64,000 nt of DNA from Providencia vermicola (GTDB taxonomy: Bacteria; Pseudomonadota; Gammaproteobacteria; Enterobacterales; Enterobacteriaceae), in the NCBI RefSeq assembly GCF_010748935.1, contig NZ_CP048796.1:3847001-3911000 (forward strand). The letters are read 5' to 3'. Within the stretch, counting starts at the first letter, position 1. Every line of letters starts with the position of its first letter. A program made the translations under genes and the position numbers. The notes beneath the pieces were generated by a model. It saw only the letters and a list, made by a program, of their open reading frames with translations, did no database searches and was not told where the DNA came from. This document shows positions 46,177-56,002 of this stretch, piece by piece.

Positions 46177-48315
46177 GTGAAAACGGTTGTGATTAAACGA
46201 GACGGTTGCCAAGTCAATTTTGACGCCCAAAGAATTCAAGAGGCCATAAAGCGTGCATCTACGGCTGTGAATATTCAAGATAATGACTACTGTCTTCACG
46301 TTGCAACTGCTGTCACAGAGCAACTCGGCCATCGTGAAAAAGTAGACATTCGCGAGATCCAAGATGCCGTAGAGAATCAGCTCATGTCCGGCCCTTATAA
46401 AAACCTAGCGCGCGCTTACATTGAATATCGTCATGATAGAGATAGTGCACGTGAAAAACGTAGCCAGCTCACCCATGATATCCGAGGCCTTATTGAGCAA
46501 AGCAATGTTTCACTGCTAAACGAAAATGCCAACAAAGACAGTAAAGTGATCCCTACTCAACGTGATTTACTCGCTGGTATTGTGGCAAAACACTATGCTA
46601 AACAGTATATTTTGCCTCGAGATGTTGTCATTGCTCATGAACGAGGCGAAATCCACTATCATGATCTGGATTACGCGCCCTTTTTCCCTATGTTTAACTG
46701 TATGCTTATCGACCTTGAAGGCATGCTAACCAATGGGTTTAAAATGGGCAATGCAGAAATTGAGCCACCAAAGTCTATTTCAACAGCAACTGCCGTGACT
46801 GCACAAATTATTGCTCAAGTAGCTAGCCACATTTATGGCGGTACGACTATCAATCGTATTGACGAAATACTGGCACCCTATGTACATATCAGCTATGAAA
46901 AACACCTTAAAACAGCGGAAGCTTGGGGGATCAGTGATGCTCAGCGCTATGCTGAATGCCAAACAGAAAAAGAATGCTATGACGCATTCCAATCCCTTGA
47001 ATATGAGGTTAATACATTACATACCGCAAATGGACAAACGCCTTTCGTCACCTTTGGCTTTGGCCTTGGCACCTCAACAGAAGCACGTTTGATCCAGCAA
47101 TCTATTTTAAAAAACCGTATTGCTGGCTTAGGTAAAAACCGTAAAACCGCGGTGTTCCCTAAACTGGTGTTTGCGATTAAAAAAGGATTGAACCACCAAT
47201 TTGGGGATCCTAACTATGATATCAAACAGTTAGCTTTGGAATGCGCCAGTAAACGTATGTATCCAGACATTCTGAACTATGACCAAGTCGTTAATGTCAC
47301 TGGTTCCTTTAAAACCCCAATGGGCTGCCGTAGCTTCTTAGGCGTTTATGAAGAAAATGGGCAACAAATTCATGATGGTCGCAATAATTTAGGTGTGATC
47401 AGCCTTAACTTACCGCGCATTGCGATTGAAGCTCAAGGTAATGAAGATGCCTTCTGGCAATTACTAGAAGAGCGTTTGTTCATCGCCAAAAAAGCACTCA
47501 TGACACGTATTGCACGCCTAGAAAATGTGAAAGCACGTGTTGCACCGATTCTGTATATGGAAGGCGCGTGTGGTGTGAGACTCAAAGCCGATGATAGTGT
47601 TGCCGAGATATTTAAAAATGGCCGTGCCTCCATTTCATTAGGTTATATTGGACTGCATGAAACCATCAATGCGCTCTTCGGCGCTCAAGAACATGTTTAT
47701 GACAATGCCCAATTAAGAGAAAAGGCCATCGCTATTGTTAGTCGATTACGCCAAGCAACAGACGAATGGAAGACGGAGACTGGTTATGGCTTTAGCTTGT
47801 ATAGCACACCAAGTGAAAACCTGTGTGACCGTTTTTGCCGCCTTGATACCGCTGAATTTGGTGTGATTCCCCATGTGACAGACAAAGGTTACTACACTAA
47901 TAGTTTTCATCTTGATGTTGAAAAACGTGTTAACCCTTACGACAAAATCGACTTTGAACAACCTTACCCTTCACTCGCCAATGGTGGTTTCATCTGTTAT
48001 GGAGAATATCCTAACTTACAACACAACCTGAAAGCCCTTGAAGACGTTTGGGATTATAGCTATGAACATGTTCCTTATTATGGAACAAACACACCAATTG
48101 ATGAATGTTATGAGTGTGGCTTTACGGGTGAATTTAGCTGCACTAGCAAGGGTTTTGTTTGCCCACGTTGTGGTAATCACGACACCAACCGCGTTTCAGT
48201 CATCCGCCGTGTCTGTGGTTACCTAGGAAGCCCTGATGCTCGCCCATTTAACGCGGGTAAACAAGAAGAAGTCAAACGACGCATCAAACATTTAGGCAAT
48301 GGGCAGCTAGGTTAA
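46177..48315 (+). CDS. nrdD: Anaerobic ribonucleoside-triphosphate reductase
   Basis: 712 aa from the GTG at 46177 (AAGGAG 9 nt upstream), the length of E. coli NrdD; an upstream TTG would add nine non-homologous residues. It has an ATP-cone at the N-terminus (VIKRDGCQVNFD), the catalytic body with NPNYD-type QFGDPNYDIKQLALE, a zinc site CYECGF...CPRCGNH, and the glycyl-radical loop RRVCGYLGSPDARPF near the C-terminus. It reduces NTPs to dNTPs without oxygen, using formate. Overlying FNR- and NrdR-like sites fit its regulation. Confidence 0.97.
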   Translation: MKTVVIKRDGCQVNFDAQRIQEAIKRASTAVNIQDNDYCLHVATAVTEQLGHREKVDIREIQDAVENQLMSGPYKNLARAYIEYRHDRDSAREKRSQLTHDIRGLIEQSNVSLLNENANKDSKVIPTQRDLLAGIVAKHYAKQYILPRDVVIAHERGEIHYHDLDYAPFFPMFNCMLIDLEGMLTNGFKMGNAEIEPPKSISTATAVTAQIIAQVASHIYGGTTINRIDEILAPYVHISYEKHLKTAEAWGISDAQRYAECQTEKECYDAFQSLEYEVNTLHTANGQTPFVTFGFGLGTSTEARLIQQSILKNRIAGLGKNRKTAVFPKLVFAIKKGLNHQFGDPNYDIKQLALECASKRMYPDILNYDQVVNVTGSFKTPMGCRSFLGVYEENGQQIHDGRNNLGVISLNLPRIAIEAQGNEDAFWQLLEERLFIAKKALMTRIARLENVKARVAPILYMEGACGVRLKADDSVAEIFKNGRASISLGYIGLHETINALFGAQEHVYDNAQLREKAIAIVSRLRQATDEWKTETGYGFSLYSTPSENLCDRFCRLDTAEFGVIPHVTDKGYYTNSFHLDVEKRVNPYDKIDFEQPYPSLANGGFICYGEYPNLQHNLKALEDVWDYSYEHVPYYGTNTPIDECYECGFTGEFSCTSKGFVCPRCGNHDTNRVSVIRRVCGYLGSPDARPFNAGKQEEVKRRIKHLGNGQLG

Positions 48316-48319
48316 GACT

Positions 48320-48784
48320 ATGCATTATCATCAATATTACCCTGTTGATGTCGTCAATGGCCCTGGAACCCGATGTACACTGTTTGTCTCTGGCTGTGTG
48401 CATCAATGTCGTGGATGCTACAACCAAAGTACATGGCGTCTCGACTCTGGCATCCCGTTTACCCAAGCAATGGAAGATCGGATCATACAGGATTTACAGG
48501 ATACACGAATCCGTCGGCAGGGGTTGTCTCTCTCCGGCGGAGATCCCTTGCACCCTGCTAACCTCGCGGCTATTTTTCAATTAGTTCATCGTGTCAAAAC
48601 AGTTTGCCCTGATAAAGATATTTGGCTATGGACAGGTTATCAGCTTGCAGAATTGACACCAGAGCAACAGAAAGTGGTTAGTCTGATTAACGTACTGGTC
48701 GATGGGAAATTTGTTCAAGAGTTGTATGATCCCGCTCTACTTTGGCGAGGAAGCAGTAATCAAGTTATTCACACTTTACGTTAA
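48320..48784 (+). CDS. nrdG: Anaerobic ribonucleotide reductase activating enzyme
   Basis: 154 aa radical-SAM enzyme with the cluster motif C26-x3-C30-x2-C33 (SGCVHQCRGCYN) and LSGGDPLHP for SAM binding. It generates the glycyl radical on NrdD. Four bp after nrdD, so co-transcribed. Its end overlaps the convergent yhbP by 4 bp. Confidence 0.97.
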   Translation: MHYHQYYPVDVVNGPGTRCTLFVSGCVHQCRGCYNQSTWRLDSGIPFTQAMEDRIIQDLQDTRIRRQGLSLSGGDPLHPANLAAIFQLVHRVKTVCPDKDIWLWTGYQLAELTPEQQKVVSLINVLVDGKFVQELYDPALLWRGSSNQVIHTLR

Positions 48785-49218
48785 TGCTCTCGTGACCAAT
48801 GCAGTTTGCGACCAAAACCTAATTTATTATTGACCATTTTGACTTCCTGTAAATCTAAGCGCCATACAGGGAGTTTTGCGGTCAACGCCACAGGAAAGCG
48901 GCGACAGTAAAATTGGCGAGCTTGCGGTAATAACGTTTCATCCAAGGCTATCACATCGCCAATAAATTGGATCCCTTGGATTTGGCTGACAACTTTTGTT
49001 TGTGCGGAAACTGTGCCTGCAATGCGAGGATTGGCTCGCATAAGTTGACCATGACGCGAATCGGGATCGGTCATAAAAAATAAACTCATTTGGTTAGCAT
49101 CAAATGCATAGTAACAAGTGGCTGGCCAGATATCATGCTCGTGATACGTAAAGAAAGAAAAAACGTGCTGGCGGGAAAGATAACGTTGGATATGTTGTAA
49201 TGCCTGTTGGTCATTCAT
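48781..49218 (-). CDS. yhbP: UPF0306 family protein YhbP
   Basis: 145 aa. Pyridoxamine-oxidase-like split barrel: HVFSFFTYHEHDIWPATCYY, then FFMTDPDSRHGQLM and GIQFIGDVIALDE. It belongs to the FMN-binding UPF0306 family whose function is not known. Member of the yhb gene group present further right. Tail-to-tail with nrdG. Confidence 0.88.
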   Translation of the reverse strand: MNDQQALQHIQRYLSRQHVFSFFTYHEHDIWPATCYYAFDANQMSLFFMTDPDSRHGQLMRANPRIAGTVSAQTKVVSQIQGIQFIGDVIALDETLLPQARQFYCRRFPVALTAKLPVWRLDLQEVKMVNNKLGFGRKLHWSREH

Positions 49219-49332
49219 CGCAAAAACTCACATTGTCCGTTCAGAACACGCTCTTTGAATATCGTTTGTCTATCGCTGAGCGTGCTTAAGCTGTTCTGAA
49301 CGTTTGGTATTGTATTTGCTAGGTACTATAAA

Positions 49333-49584
49333 TTATTTATAGATTGCAGCAACACCATTCATTGAGTTTTCACCGCCTGCGGAAATAACACGGAATGAAC
49401 TTGCACCAGCTTCTTCAGCTTTTTTGGCTAACTTTTCAGTTAGGTCATTAACGCTAACAGCACCTGTTACAGAAACATAACCAGCAGCGGGTTGGCTAGA
49501 GTGTTGAACTTCTTCAGCAGCCATTGAGCCAAATGAAATAGCACTTAAAGCCAAAGTTGCAGCGACTAGTGTTGATTTTTTCAT
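49333..49584 (-). CDS. YdgH/BhsA/McbA-like (DUF1471) periplasmic protein
   Basis: 83 aa with signal peptide (cleavage SMA-AEE). DUF1471 domain GYVSVTGAVSVNDLTEKLAK, then AGASSFRVISAGGENSMNG and AAIYK. Similar to YahO/YhcN-type stress proteins and to the DUF1471 protein at 31419-31712. RBS AGGAAC. Own gene unit, promoter in 49585-49700. Confidence 0.88.
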   Translation of the reverse strand: MKKSTLVAATLALSAISFGSMAAEEVQHSSQPAAGYVSVTGAVSVNDLTEKLAKKAEEAGASSFRVISAGGENSMNGVAAIYK

Positions 49585-49881
49585 AATGTGTTCCTCATTG
49601 TATATTCAATTATTATCAGGGCGTTTTATCGTCCCCCTGTGATATGGATCATATTATGCACTTTAAATCGTAATGAAAATTAGCTAATTTTGCTGTTATC
49701 ATTCAAAAAATTTGAATCAAAACCAATCTTTAGGTTACAAATTTATGACTTTAATGTGTCATTTTTTATATATAATTTAATAAGTTATATTTCCACTGAT
49801 CAGCGAGATTTTTAGTTTATACCCAAATTATTTCCCCTTAAATTTCAGCACAGAAAGGCAAAAATAAGGCGCTAGGATCTA

Positions 49882-50184
49882 ATGACCACACAGAAAAATT
49901 GGTATATTTACCTAATAAGAGAGAAAAATAACAGATTGTATTGTGGGATTACAACAGACATTCAACGCCGTTTTACTCAGCATCAAGAAGGAAAAGGTGC
50001 AAAAGCATTGAAAGGAAAAATGCCACTGACTCTTGTTTTTCATTGTTTAGTGGGGGATCGCTCAGCAGCATCAAAATTGGAATTTCAGGTCAAAAAACTC
50101 AGTAAAAAGGCAAAAGAAAGGCTGATCCTTGATCAGCCAGACAATATTATAAATTACTTAGTGAATCACAGTGCATCAAAATGA
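49882..50184 (+). CDS. yhbQ: GIY-YIG domain protein YhbQ
   Basis: 100 aa. [20 protein letters not shown] is the GIY-YIG start (here IYL...YCG), followed by the catalytic-type Arg in [19 protein letters not shown] and a Glu in [13 protein letters not shown]. YhbQ belongs to the UPF0213 group; E. coli YhbQ is described as a nuclease-like protein with an unclear cellular role. It overlaps the convergent yhbS by 19 bp. Confidence 0.92.
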   Translation: MTTQKNWYIYLIREKNNRLYCGITTDIQRRFTQHQEGKGAKALKGKMPLTLVFHCLVGDRSAASKLEFQVKKLSKKAKERLILDQPDNIINYLVNHSASK

Positions 50185-50669
50185 GCAGAATAAGTCACGC
50201 GCCCTGTATGATCACTTAAGGTGCCATTTTCTAATCCACAAATCATAAAATGGTCTTGTAACTCAGGCCATTGGCTTACAATATTGTGCTGTGATGCGGG
50301 TTCAAAACCAAAACGACGATAATAGTTGCTATCCCCTACCACCACCACAGCACCGTAACCAAACTCATTTAAGCTATCGAGACCTTCGTAAATCAATTGG
50401 CTACCAATACCTTGGTTTTGATATTGTTGACTGACAGCAATAGGCGCAAGGCCAACCCATTGCACATCTTCATTATTGACATCTACAGGCGTAAAACCTA
50501 CATAACCAATCACTTCGCCGTCATCATTGGTTGCAACAACACCTAATGTTAATAAACCGTCTTCACGTAGTTTATGCACTAATTCTGCTTCAGCTTGCGT
50601 GGGGAATGTCTCACGCAATAATTTATCGATGCCTATTGCATCAACCGGTATTTCAACTCGAATTAACAT
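50166..50669 (-). CDS. yhbS: GNAT family N-acetyltransferase YhbS
   Basis: 167 aa. Segments [44 protein letters not shown] (acetyl-CoA loop QNQGIG) and [11 protein letters not shown] are typical. Function unknown beyond acyltransfer. Its start overlaps the yhbT stop by 7 bp, giving an operon yhbT-yhbS. Confidence 0.92.
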   Translation of the reverse strand: MLIRVEIPVDAIGIDKLLRETFPTQAEAELVHKLREDGLLTLGVVATNDDGEVIGYVGFTPVDVNNEDVQWVGLAPIAVSQQYQNQGIGSQLIYEGLDSLNEFGYGAVVVVGDSNYYRRFGFEPASQHNIVSQWPELQDHFMICGLENGTLSDHTGRVTYSAHFDAL

Positions 50670-51187
50670 GGGGATGCCACCGAGTTTTTATGCTCAGTGT
50701 CCTCGTCTTGTTGAGCGGTTTTGATAAAATCCGCCAGCTGTAACAATGTAAAACGCAATGGTGTTGGCATATTCTCTAATTCAAAAGCATCCATCAGGTT
50801 TTTCACGTACAAGCCTAATTCTGTATCGCCTTCAATCACTAAGCGGCGTTGGAAAAACAACGTATCGGGATCCTCTTTACGAGCCGCGATAAGGATCAGG
50901 TCATTCGCTTTACCACTTACGCTAACATCGGCTTGTTCCTGAGCACTCGCGACTAACACACCATTTTGTAAGCTAATAAACCAGACTAAGTTAAGGTCAC
51001 TGACTTCAACTCTTAGCCATTTACCCTCAAGGAAATCCAGCTCACCTTCTTTGACCGATTCACGGAATTGCCAGCTAAGTAGCTGCTCAAGCACCTGACG
51101 CTGCACAGCAAATGGGGTCACTTTTAAAGGAAACTTCAGTAGTGAAGGCCCTTTTAAGATAAGTTGAGAACGAATTTTTCCTAACAC
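50663..51187 (-). CDS. yhbT: SCP2-domain protein YhbT (UbiT)
   Basis: 174 aa. The sterol-carrier-like SCP2 fold is seen in EGKWLRVEVSDLNLVWFISL and ADVSVSGKANDLILIAARKE, then FFQRRLVIEGDTELGLYVKN. E. coli YhbT, renamed UbiT, binds lipid intermediates in O2-independent ubiquinone synthesis with UbiU and UbiV, encoded divergently here just as in E. coli. Confidence 0.93.
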   Translation of the reverse strand: MLGKIRSQLILKGPSLLKFPLKVTPFAVQRQVLEQLLSWQFRESVKEGELDFLEGKWLRVEVSDLNLVWFISLQNGVLVASAQEQADVSVSGKANDLILIAARKEDPDTLFFQRRLVIEGDTELGLYVKNLMDAFELENMPTPLRFTLLQLADFIKTAQQDEDTEHKNSVASPC

Positions 51188-51340
51188 AGCTCTGACTCCC
51201 TATATCAATTGACTGCCTATTAAATACAACACAGCACCCGCTATGGCTTATGGCTAGCAAATCAGTGTGATAACAGACATATATATCGACATACTCAATA
51301 ATAGAATATTCATATAATGCCAAAGAAAATAAGCACTCAT

Positions 51341-51355
51341 TTGATCCTATATCAA
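51341..51355 (+). promoter_or_regulatory. FNR-like palindrome between ubiT and ubiU
   Basis: TTGATCCTATATCAA has perfect FNR half-sites but five instead of four central bases. It lies between the divergent ubiT and ubiU genes, whose products act without oxygen. The extra base makes FNR binding uncertain. Confidence 0.35.
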
Positions 51356-51606
51356 GGTTTGCTCTTCTCGCCAGTATTTATTTTTTATTCTGCCAGAAAT
51401 ATCATGAATACTCTGTCTACTCGCCTATTTGCCAGTAAATCCACCTAACTAAAACGCATCAGTTTTTTGATATTGGAGTGTTAACATCAAAATAACGATG
51501 CAAATTCAACAGGTAAACAACCAATTCACTGCCTTAAATCAAAATCTGTCTCTACCGAGTTGACTAGAATGCTAAGTTGTCGAAATTTTACACTGGAATA
51601 GACACC

Positions 51607-52602
51607 ATGGAATTACTCTGCCCTGCGGGCAACCTACCAGCTCTCAAAGCGGCTGTCGATAATGGTGCCGATGCGGTTTATATCGGCTTGAAAAATGATA
51701 CCAACGCACGCCATTTTGCAGGCCTGAATTTTACTGAAAAAAAATTACGTGAAGCAGAACGCTATATACATAATCACAAGCGCAAACTGCATATTGCAAT
51801 TAATACCTTTGCTCATCCCGATGGTTTTCAACGCTGGAGAGACTCTGTCGACCTTGCTGCATCTTTGGGCGCAGATGCATTAATTCTTGCTGATTTAGCA
51901 ATGCTTGAATATGCCGCGAATAAGTATCCACATATTGAGCGACATGTGTCTGTGCAAGCTTCAGCGACAAATACCGAAGCGATTCGCTTTTATGCACGTA
52001 ATTTTGATGTTCATCGTATCGTATTGCCGCGCGTTCTCTCTATCCATCAAGTCAAGCAACTCGCCAAAACTAGCCCTGTTCCCTTAGAAGTCTTTGCTTT
52101 TGGTAGCCTATGCATCATGGCAGAAGGACGCTGTTATCTCTCATCTTATCTCACCGGCGAATCCCCCAATACGGTTGGTGCTTGCTCGCCTGCACGATTT
52201 GTTCGTTGGCAGCAAACGCCACAAGGCATGGAATCACGTTTAAATGAAGTCCTGATAGACCGCTATCAAGGCAATGAAAATGCTGGTTATCCGACACTAT
52301 GCAAAGGACGCTATTTGGTTGATGACCATCAATACCATGTACTGGAGGAGCCTACCAGCCTTAACACCATAGAACTACTGCCAGATTTGATGGCCGCAAA
52401 TATTGCATCGGTCAAAATTGAAGGTCGCCAACGCAGCCCAGCCTATGTGACCGACGTCACTCGTATCTGGCGCAAAGCCATCGACAAATACAATGCAAAT
52501 CCGAAACAATTTATTGCGGACCCACAATGGTTGAAAGTTTTGGGAGAACTGTCTGAAGGTAGCCAAACAACCCTTGGCGCTTACCATCGTAAATGGCAAT
52601 AA
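51607..52602 (+). CDS. ubiU: UbiU, O2-independent ubiquinone hydroxylation protein
   Basis: 331 aa from MELLCPAGNLPAL at 51607, identical length to E. coli UbiU; the longer frame from 51577 adds ten non-homologous residues. U32 peptidase-family fold with four cluster cysteines: CIMAEGRC, GACSP and TLCKGRY. UbiU and UbiV form a [4Fe-4S] heterodimer that hydroxylates the quinone ring with prephenate as oxygen donor. ubiV follows 13 bp downstream. Confidence 0.96.
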   Translation: MELLCPAGNLPALKAAVDNGADAVYIGLKNDTNARHFAGLNFTEKKLREAERYIHNHKRKLHIAINTFAHPDGFQRWRDSVDLAASLGADALILADLAMLEYAANKYPHIERHVSVQASATNTEAIRFYARNFDVHRIVLPRVLSIHQVKQLAKTSPVPLEVFAFGSLCIMAEGRCYLSSYLTGESPNTVGACSPARFVRWQQTPQGMESRLNEVLIDRYQGNENAGYPTLCKGRYLVDDHQYHVLEEPTSLNTIELLPDLMAANIASVKIEGRQRSPAYVTDVTRIWRKAIDKYNANPKQFIADPQWLKVLGELSEGSQTTLGAYHRKWQ

Positions 52603-52615
52603 TAAGGAATACGTC

Positions 52616-53491
52616 ATGAAATATGCATTAGGATCAGTTCTTTATTACTGGCCAAAACAGCAACTTGAAGCGTTTTATCAGCAGGCTATGCAAAGTGAAG
52701 CTGATATTATTTATCTCGGTGAGACCGTCTGTAGTAAGCGTCGTGAAATGAAACCAGCTGACTGGATTGATTTGGCTAAGGCACTGTCTGCTAGCGGAAA
52801 ACAGATTATTTTAAGTACCCTCGCACTATTACAAGCCCCTTCTGAACTTAAAGAGATCAGTAAATTAGTCGATAATGGCGAATTCCTCGTGGAAGCACAC
52901 GACTTTGGGGTGATTAATATGTTAATTGAGCGCAACCTGCCTTTTGTCGCCGGTCATGGTTTGAATTGTTATAACGCTCAAACGCTTAATATCCTACTCC
53001 GACAAGGTATGCAACGCTGGTGTATGCCTGTCGAATTGTCTCGTGATTGGCTAGTCAATTTACTCAATCAATGTGACGAGCTAGGAATACGTGACAAATT
53101 CGAAGTTGAAGTGATGAGTTATGGACACCTACCTCTCGCCTATTCGGCCCGCTGCTTTACCGCGCGCTCAGAAAATCGTGCAAAAGATGAGTGTGAAACT
53201 TGCTGTATCAACTATCCACAAGGCCGAAAAGTTTTTTCTCAAGAACAGCAACAGGTTTTCACGCTCAATGGATTGCAGACACAAAGTGGCTATTGCTACA
53301 ACTTAGGCAATGAACAGCTATCCATGATGGATTTAGTGGATATTGTACGTATTTCTCCTGAAAGTCATGATTCTCTAAAAATACTGTCACAATTTAAAGC
53401 CAACCAAACAGGCCTAGCACCACTAACGATTACAGACAGGAGTTGTAATGGCTATTGGCGACAAGTTGCAGGTTTAGAGATGGTTGATTAG
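52616..53491 (+). CDS. ubiV: UbiV, O2-independent ubiquinone hydroxylation protein
   Basis: 291 aa from MKYALGSVLYYWPK at 52616 (RBS AAGGAAT); the upstream frame to 52574 only overlaps ubiU. U32 family; cluster cysteines in ETVCSKRREM, SARCFTAR and DECETCC. Partner of UbiU. In E. coli the pair is needed for ubiquinone under anaerobiosis and nitrate respiration. Confidence 0.95.
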   Translation: MKYALGSVLYYWPKQQLEAFYQQAMQSEADIIYLGETVCSKRREMKPADWIDLAKALSASGKQIILSTLALLQAPSELKEISKLVDNGEFLVEAHDFGVINMLIERNLPFVAGHGLNCYNAQTLNILLRQGMQRWCMPVELSRDWLVNLLNQCDELGIRDKFEVEVMSYGHLPLAYSARCFTARSENRAKDECETCCINYPQGRKVFSQEQQQVFTLNGLQTQSGYCYNLGNEQLSMMDLVDIVRISPESHDSLKILSQFKANQTGLAPLTITDRSCNGYWRQVAGLEMVD

Positions 53492-53747
53492 AGGTTAGCC
53501 ATACATCCATGAGCGAAACACTCTGATTGCTTTTTTATGTCGATGGGATATCGGCTGCCTTTATTCGTACTCGTACAGATAGTCTCCCAAATAATTCGCA
53601 GCGTATCTCGGCGGCAAGTCAACGAATCACTTGGAGTGATAGAAAATGATATGGCTAACGCAAATGTGCATCGCCAATACTGCTGCGATTAGCAGTATGA
53701 CGGGGTAGTAGTTTCAGTGATATGCGGTGATATCAGCAAGTCATCAC

Positions 53748-53915
53748 TTATCCCAACGTGACATGTACACAACCATTGAAGCCACCACAAGCCACTTTGT
53801 GGCCTTCCAGTGTTACGGCGATCCCGTTGATTTTCATTAAACTGTCGCCCTCGGCAATAGTGCCTATTTTTTTACCCGATGGGCCATCAACCAAGTCGCC
53901 TGTATGGGCGACTCC
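53748..53915 (-). pseudogene. PAAR-like protein remnant
   Basis: The frame reads GDLVDGPSGKKIGTIAEGDS, then LMKINGIAVTLEGHKVACGG and NGCVHVTLG before a stop. The NGIAV..EGHKVACGG segment has the PAAR/DUF4150 pattern. The upstream end meets an in-frame TAA with no start codon, although AAGGAG lies right there. A short unassigned frame (53864-54061) overlaps its start. Probably a broken orphan type VI spike tip. No gene was seen in 53492-53747. Confidence 0.5.
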
Positions 53916-54073
53916 TTAAGTTTGAATTGATGTATTTTATAGAAATTCATGAACGATGAAATGATTGAGTATGACTCTTTTATGGGGAGATAGAGTTCGC
54001 GCTTGATCACTATCACCATGCGAGAAATGAGATCAATTCGCGGTTCATAGGTCCCTTTCACAAATAAGCTGCA

Positions 54074-55267
54074 TTAATTCATAATATAATGAGGAATAAA
54101 TCGAGATGTGTCTTTGGTTATTAACGAACCATCTTCTCGGATAGCAATGCCAGCAGGTTCATCACCAATCACCCAGCTTCCTATTAAGGTATAATCGGAA
54201 CCAAATTTAGGCAGTAATGCACTGGCCTGATAAATACGGGGTTCATGAGCATATTCACCAAATTCTTCTGTAATAATTTCTTGTTCGCTATTCATGAATA
54301 ATGAAACATTCGCACCTTCGCGTGAGAATAACGGTTTGGTTGTAAAACCTTGCCAATGACTCCCCATATCCTGTTTAAGTTTTCCAACAATATTAATTTG
54401 CTCATCGGCAAAATAAGCAGGTAACAAATTAGGATGGTTAGGGAAATAACGCCATAACAAAGGTAATAGCCCTTTATTACTTAAAATTGATTTCCATAAC
54501 GGTTCCAACCATTCGGTCCGTTGGCTACGCAATATCGGGCCATAATCATCTTGGAACATCCACTCATAGGGGTATAATTTAAAACCTTGATGAATAATCT
54601 GATCTTGTAAATCCGTAAAAACCCCACCGAGGCCTAACCCGATATCTTCCATGTAAATAAATTGCGTTTGTAATCCCGCTTGGCGAGCACAGTCTTCCAA
54701 ATATAAAACAGTTCCGCGATCTTCTATCGAGTCTTCGCAACAGCAAAAATAAAAAGGGTGCTCGTTACGCCATAATAAAAAACGCTGAATCAGTTTTTCC
54801 TGAATCGAATTAAACTGGTCGGCATTAGCTGGAATTAAACCTCTTGCTGTCATATCAGACAGCCACTGCCATTGAAAGAATGCGGATTCGTAGAGTGATG
54901 TCGGAGTATCTGCATTATATTCAAGTAATTTTGCTGTCTGATATCCATTCCATGAGAAATCCATTCTTCCATATAATGACGCTTTATTCTTTCGCCAACT
55001 ATTTGCAATCGCATCCCAATATAATTCAGGGATTGCAAGTTCTTCTAAGATAGCCTCATCGTTAATAGCAAGATCAACAACCTCTAAACACATCTGATGT
55101 AATTCTTCGGTGGGATCTTCAATACCATTTTCAATTTGCTCTAAGGTAAAACAATAGGCATGTGATTCATCCCAATAAATTTCATCATCAATAATATGAA
55201 AATCAAAACCATAATCTTGAGCTATTTTATCTAAATTCTCACGCGGCTTTAATGGTATTCGCAACAT
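54074..55267 (-). CDS. yjfC: Glutathionylspermidine synthase-like ATP-grasp protein YjfC
   Basis: 397 aa. The GSP_synth ATP-grasp family is seen in YGRMDFSWNGYQTAKLLEYN, ADTPTSLYESAFFQWQWL and KPLFSREGANVSLF near residue 310. E. coli YgiC/YjfC share this fold, lack the amidase domain and have no proven product; a peptide-spermidine ligase has been supposed. Two bp after yjfM and co-transcribed with yjfL-yjfM. Confidence 0.92.
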   Translation of the reverse strand: MLRIPLKPRENLDKIAQDYGFDFHIIDDEIYWDESHAYCFTLEQIENGIEDPTEELHQMCLEVVDLAINDEAILEELAIPELYWDAIANSWRKNKASLYGRMDFSWNGYQTAKLLEYNADTPTSLYESAFFQWQWLSDMTARGLIPANADQFNSIQEKLIQRFLLWRNEHPFYFCCCEDSIEDRGTVLYLEDCARQAGLQTQFIYMEDIGLGLGGVFTDLQDQIIHQGFKLYPYEWMFQDDYGPILRSQRTEWLEPLWKSILSNKGLLPLLWRYFPNHPNLLPAYFADEQINIVGKLKQDMGSHWQGFTTKPLFSREGANVSLFMNSEQEIITEEFGEYAHEPRIYQASALLPKFGSDYTLIGSWVIGDEPAGIAIREDGSLITKDTSRFIPHYIMN

Positions 55268-55269
55268 AC

Positions 55270-55986
55270 TCAGCCACCTTTACGACTGGATTTATGTCCG
55301 AAGCCGCCTCGTGAAGTCGTTTTAGTCGAGTTATTACTGTATTTAGCGGGTTTCAACTTATTTGAACCATCGGAAACCCATTTATCCGATGAACCAGGCT
55401 CATAATAAACATTCGGTTCACTTTTAGAACGATAAAATGGTCTAGCCCTTGAGTAATAATGCAATCCTGAATGCGCAGACGTTGAAGAACGACTCACTTC
55501 ACTGGGATAATTATCAACCGAAAAGCCTGCTAGTGTAGGCGCATAAGCCTCGCGCTCTTGGGCATCACAATACTCATTGTCATGGTTTTGGGATAAGCAC
55601 TCCAAATTTTCATACGGAGTCAATTTGCGATTTATTAATGAGCAATTGCCTTGCCCATAAATAGATTCACAGCTATTTAGTTGATTATAGTAAGCCATGT
55701 GCTGAATTAATTGTTGCTGAGCTTCTTCTTGTTTTTGCGTACAAAAAGATCGGCTATACCCCGCTAATACACAATCATCGCTATTTTTAAAGATCGTCAC
55801 CGTAGAGGTTGGAGATTCTTTGCTACAACTACGTATACCAAAAATAACAGCCCCTCCCATAATGGCTAGCGTCAGTATGCTAGGGCCTTTACGTACTTCT
55901 TTTTTTACGGTACCAATTCGTTTTAATTGAGCGTTAGCATGGGGCTGATGACTTTTATGTTTCTTTATTTTATTTTTCTTACTCAT
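55270..55986 (-). CDS. yjfM: DUF1190 family protein YjfM
   Basis: 238 aa. A basic N-terminus is followed by one membrane segment ILTLAIMGGAVIFGI (about residues 36-52) and a cysteine directly after it. The outside part has conserved cysteine pairs (DDCVLAGYSRSFC, NSCESIYGQGNC) and a Ser/Tyr-rich tail ending GGFGHKSSRKGG. YgiB/YjfM-type proteins accompany YgiC/YjfC ATP-grasp genes. Function unknown. Confidence 0.88.
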   Translation of the reverse strand: MSKKNKIKKHKSHQPHANAQLKRIGTVKKEVRKGPSILTLAIMGGAVIFGIRSCSKESPTSTVTIFKNSDDCVLAGYSRSFCTQKQEEAQQQLIQHMAYYNQLNSCESIYGQGNCSLINRKLTPYENLECLSQNHDNEYCDAQEREAYAPTLAGFSVDNYPSEVSRSSTSAHSGLHYYSRARPFYRSKSEPNVYYEPGSSDKWVSDGSNKLKPAKYSNNSTKTTSRGGFGHKSSRKGG

Positions 55987-56002
55987 AGAACATCTTTATT
56001 TG

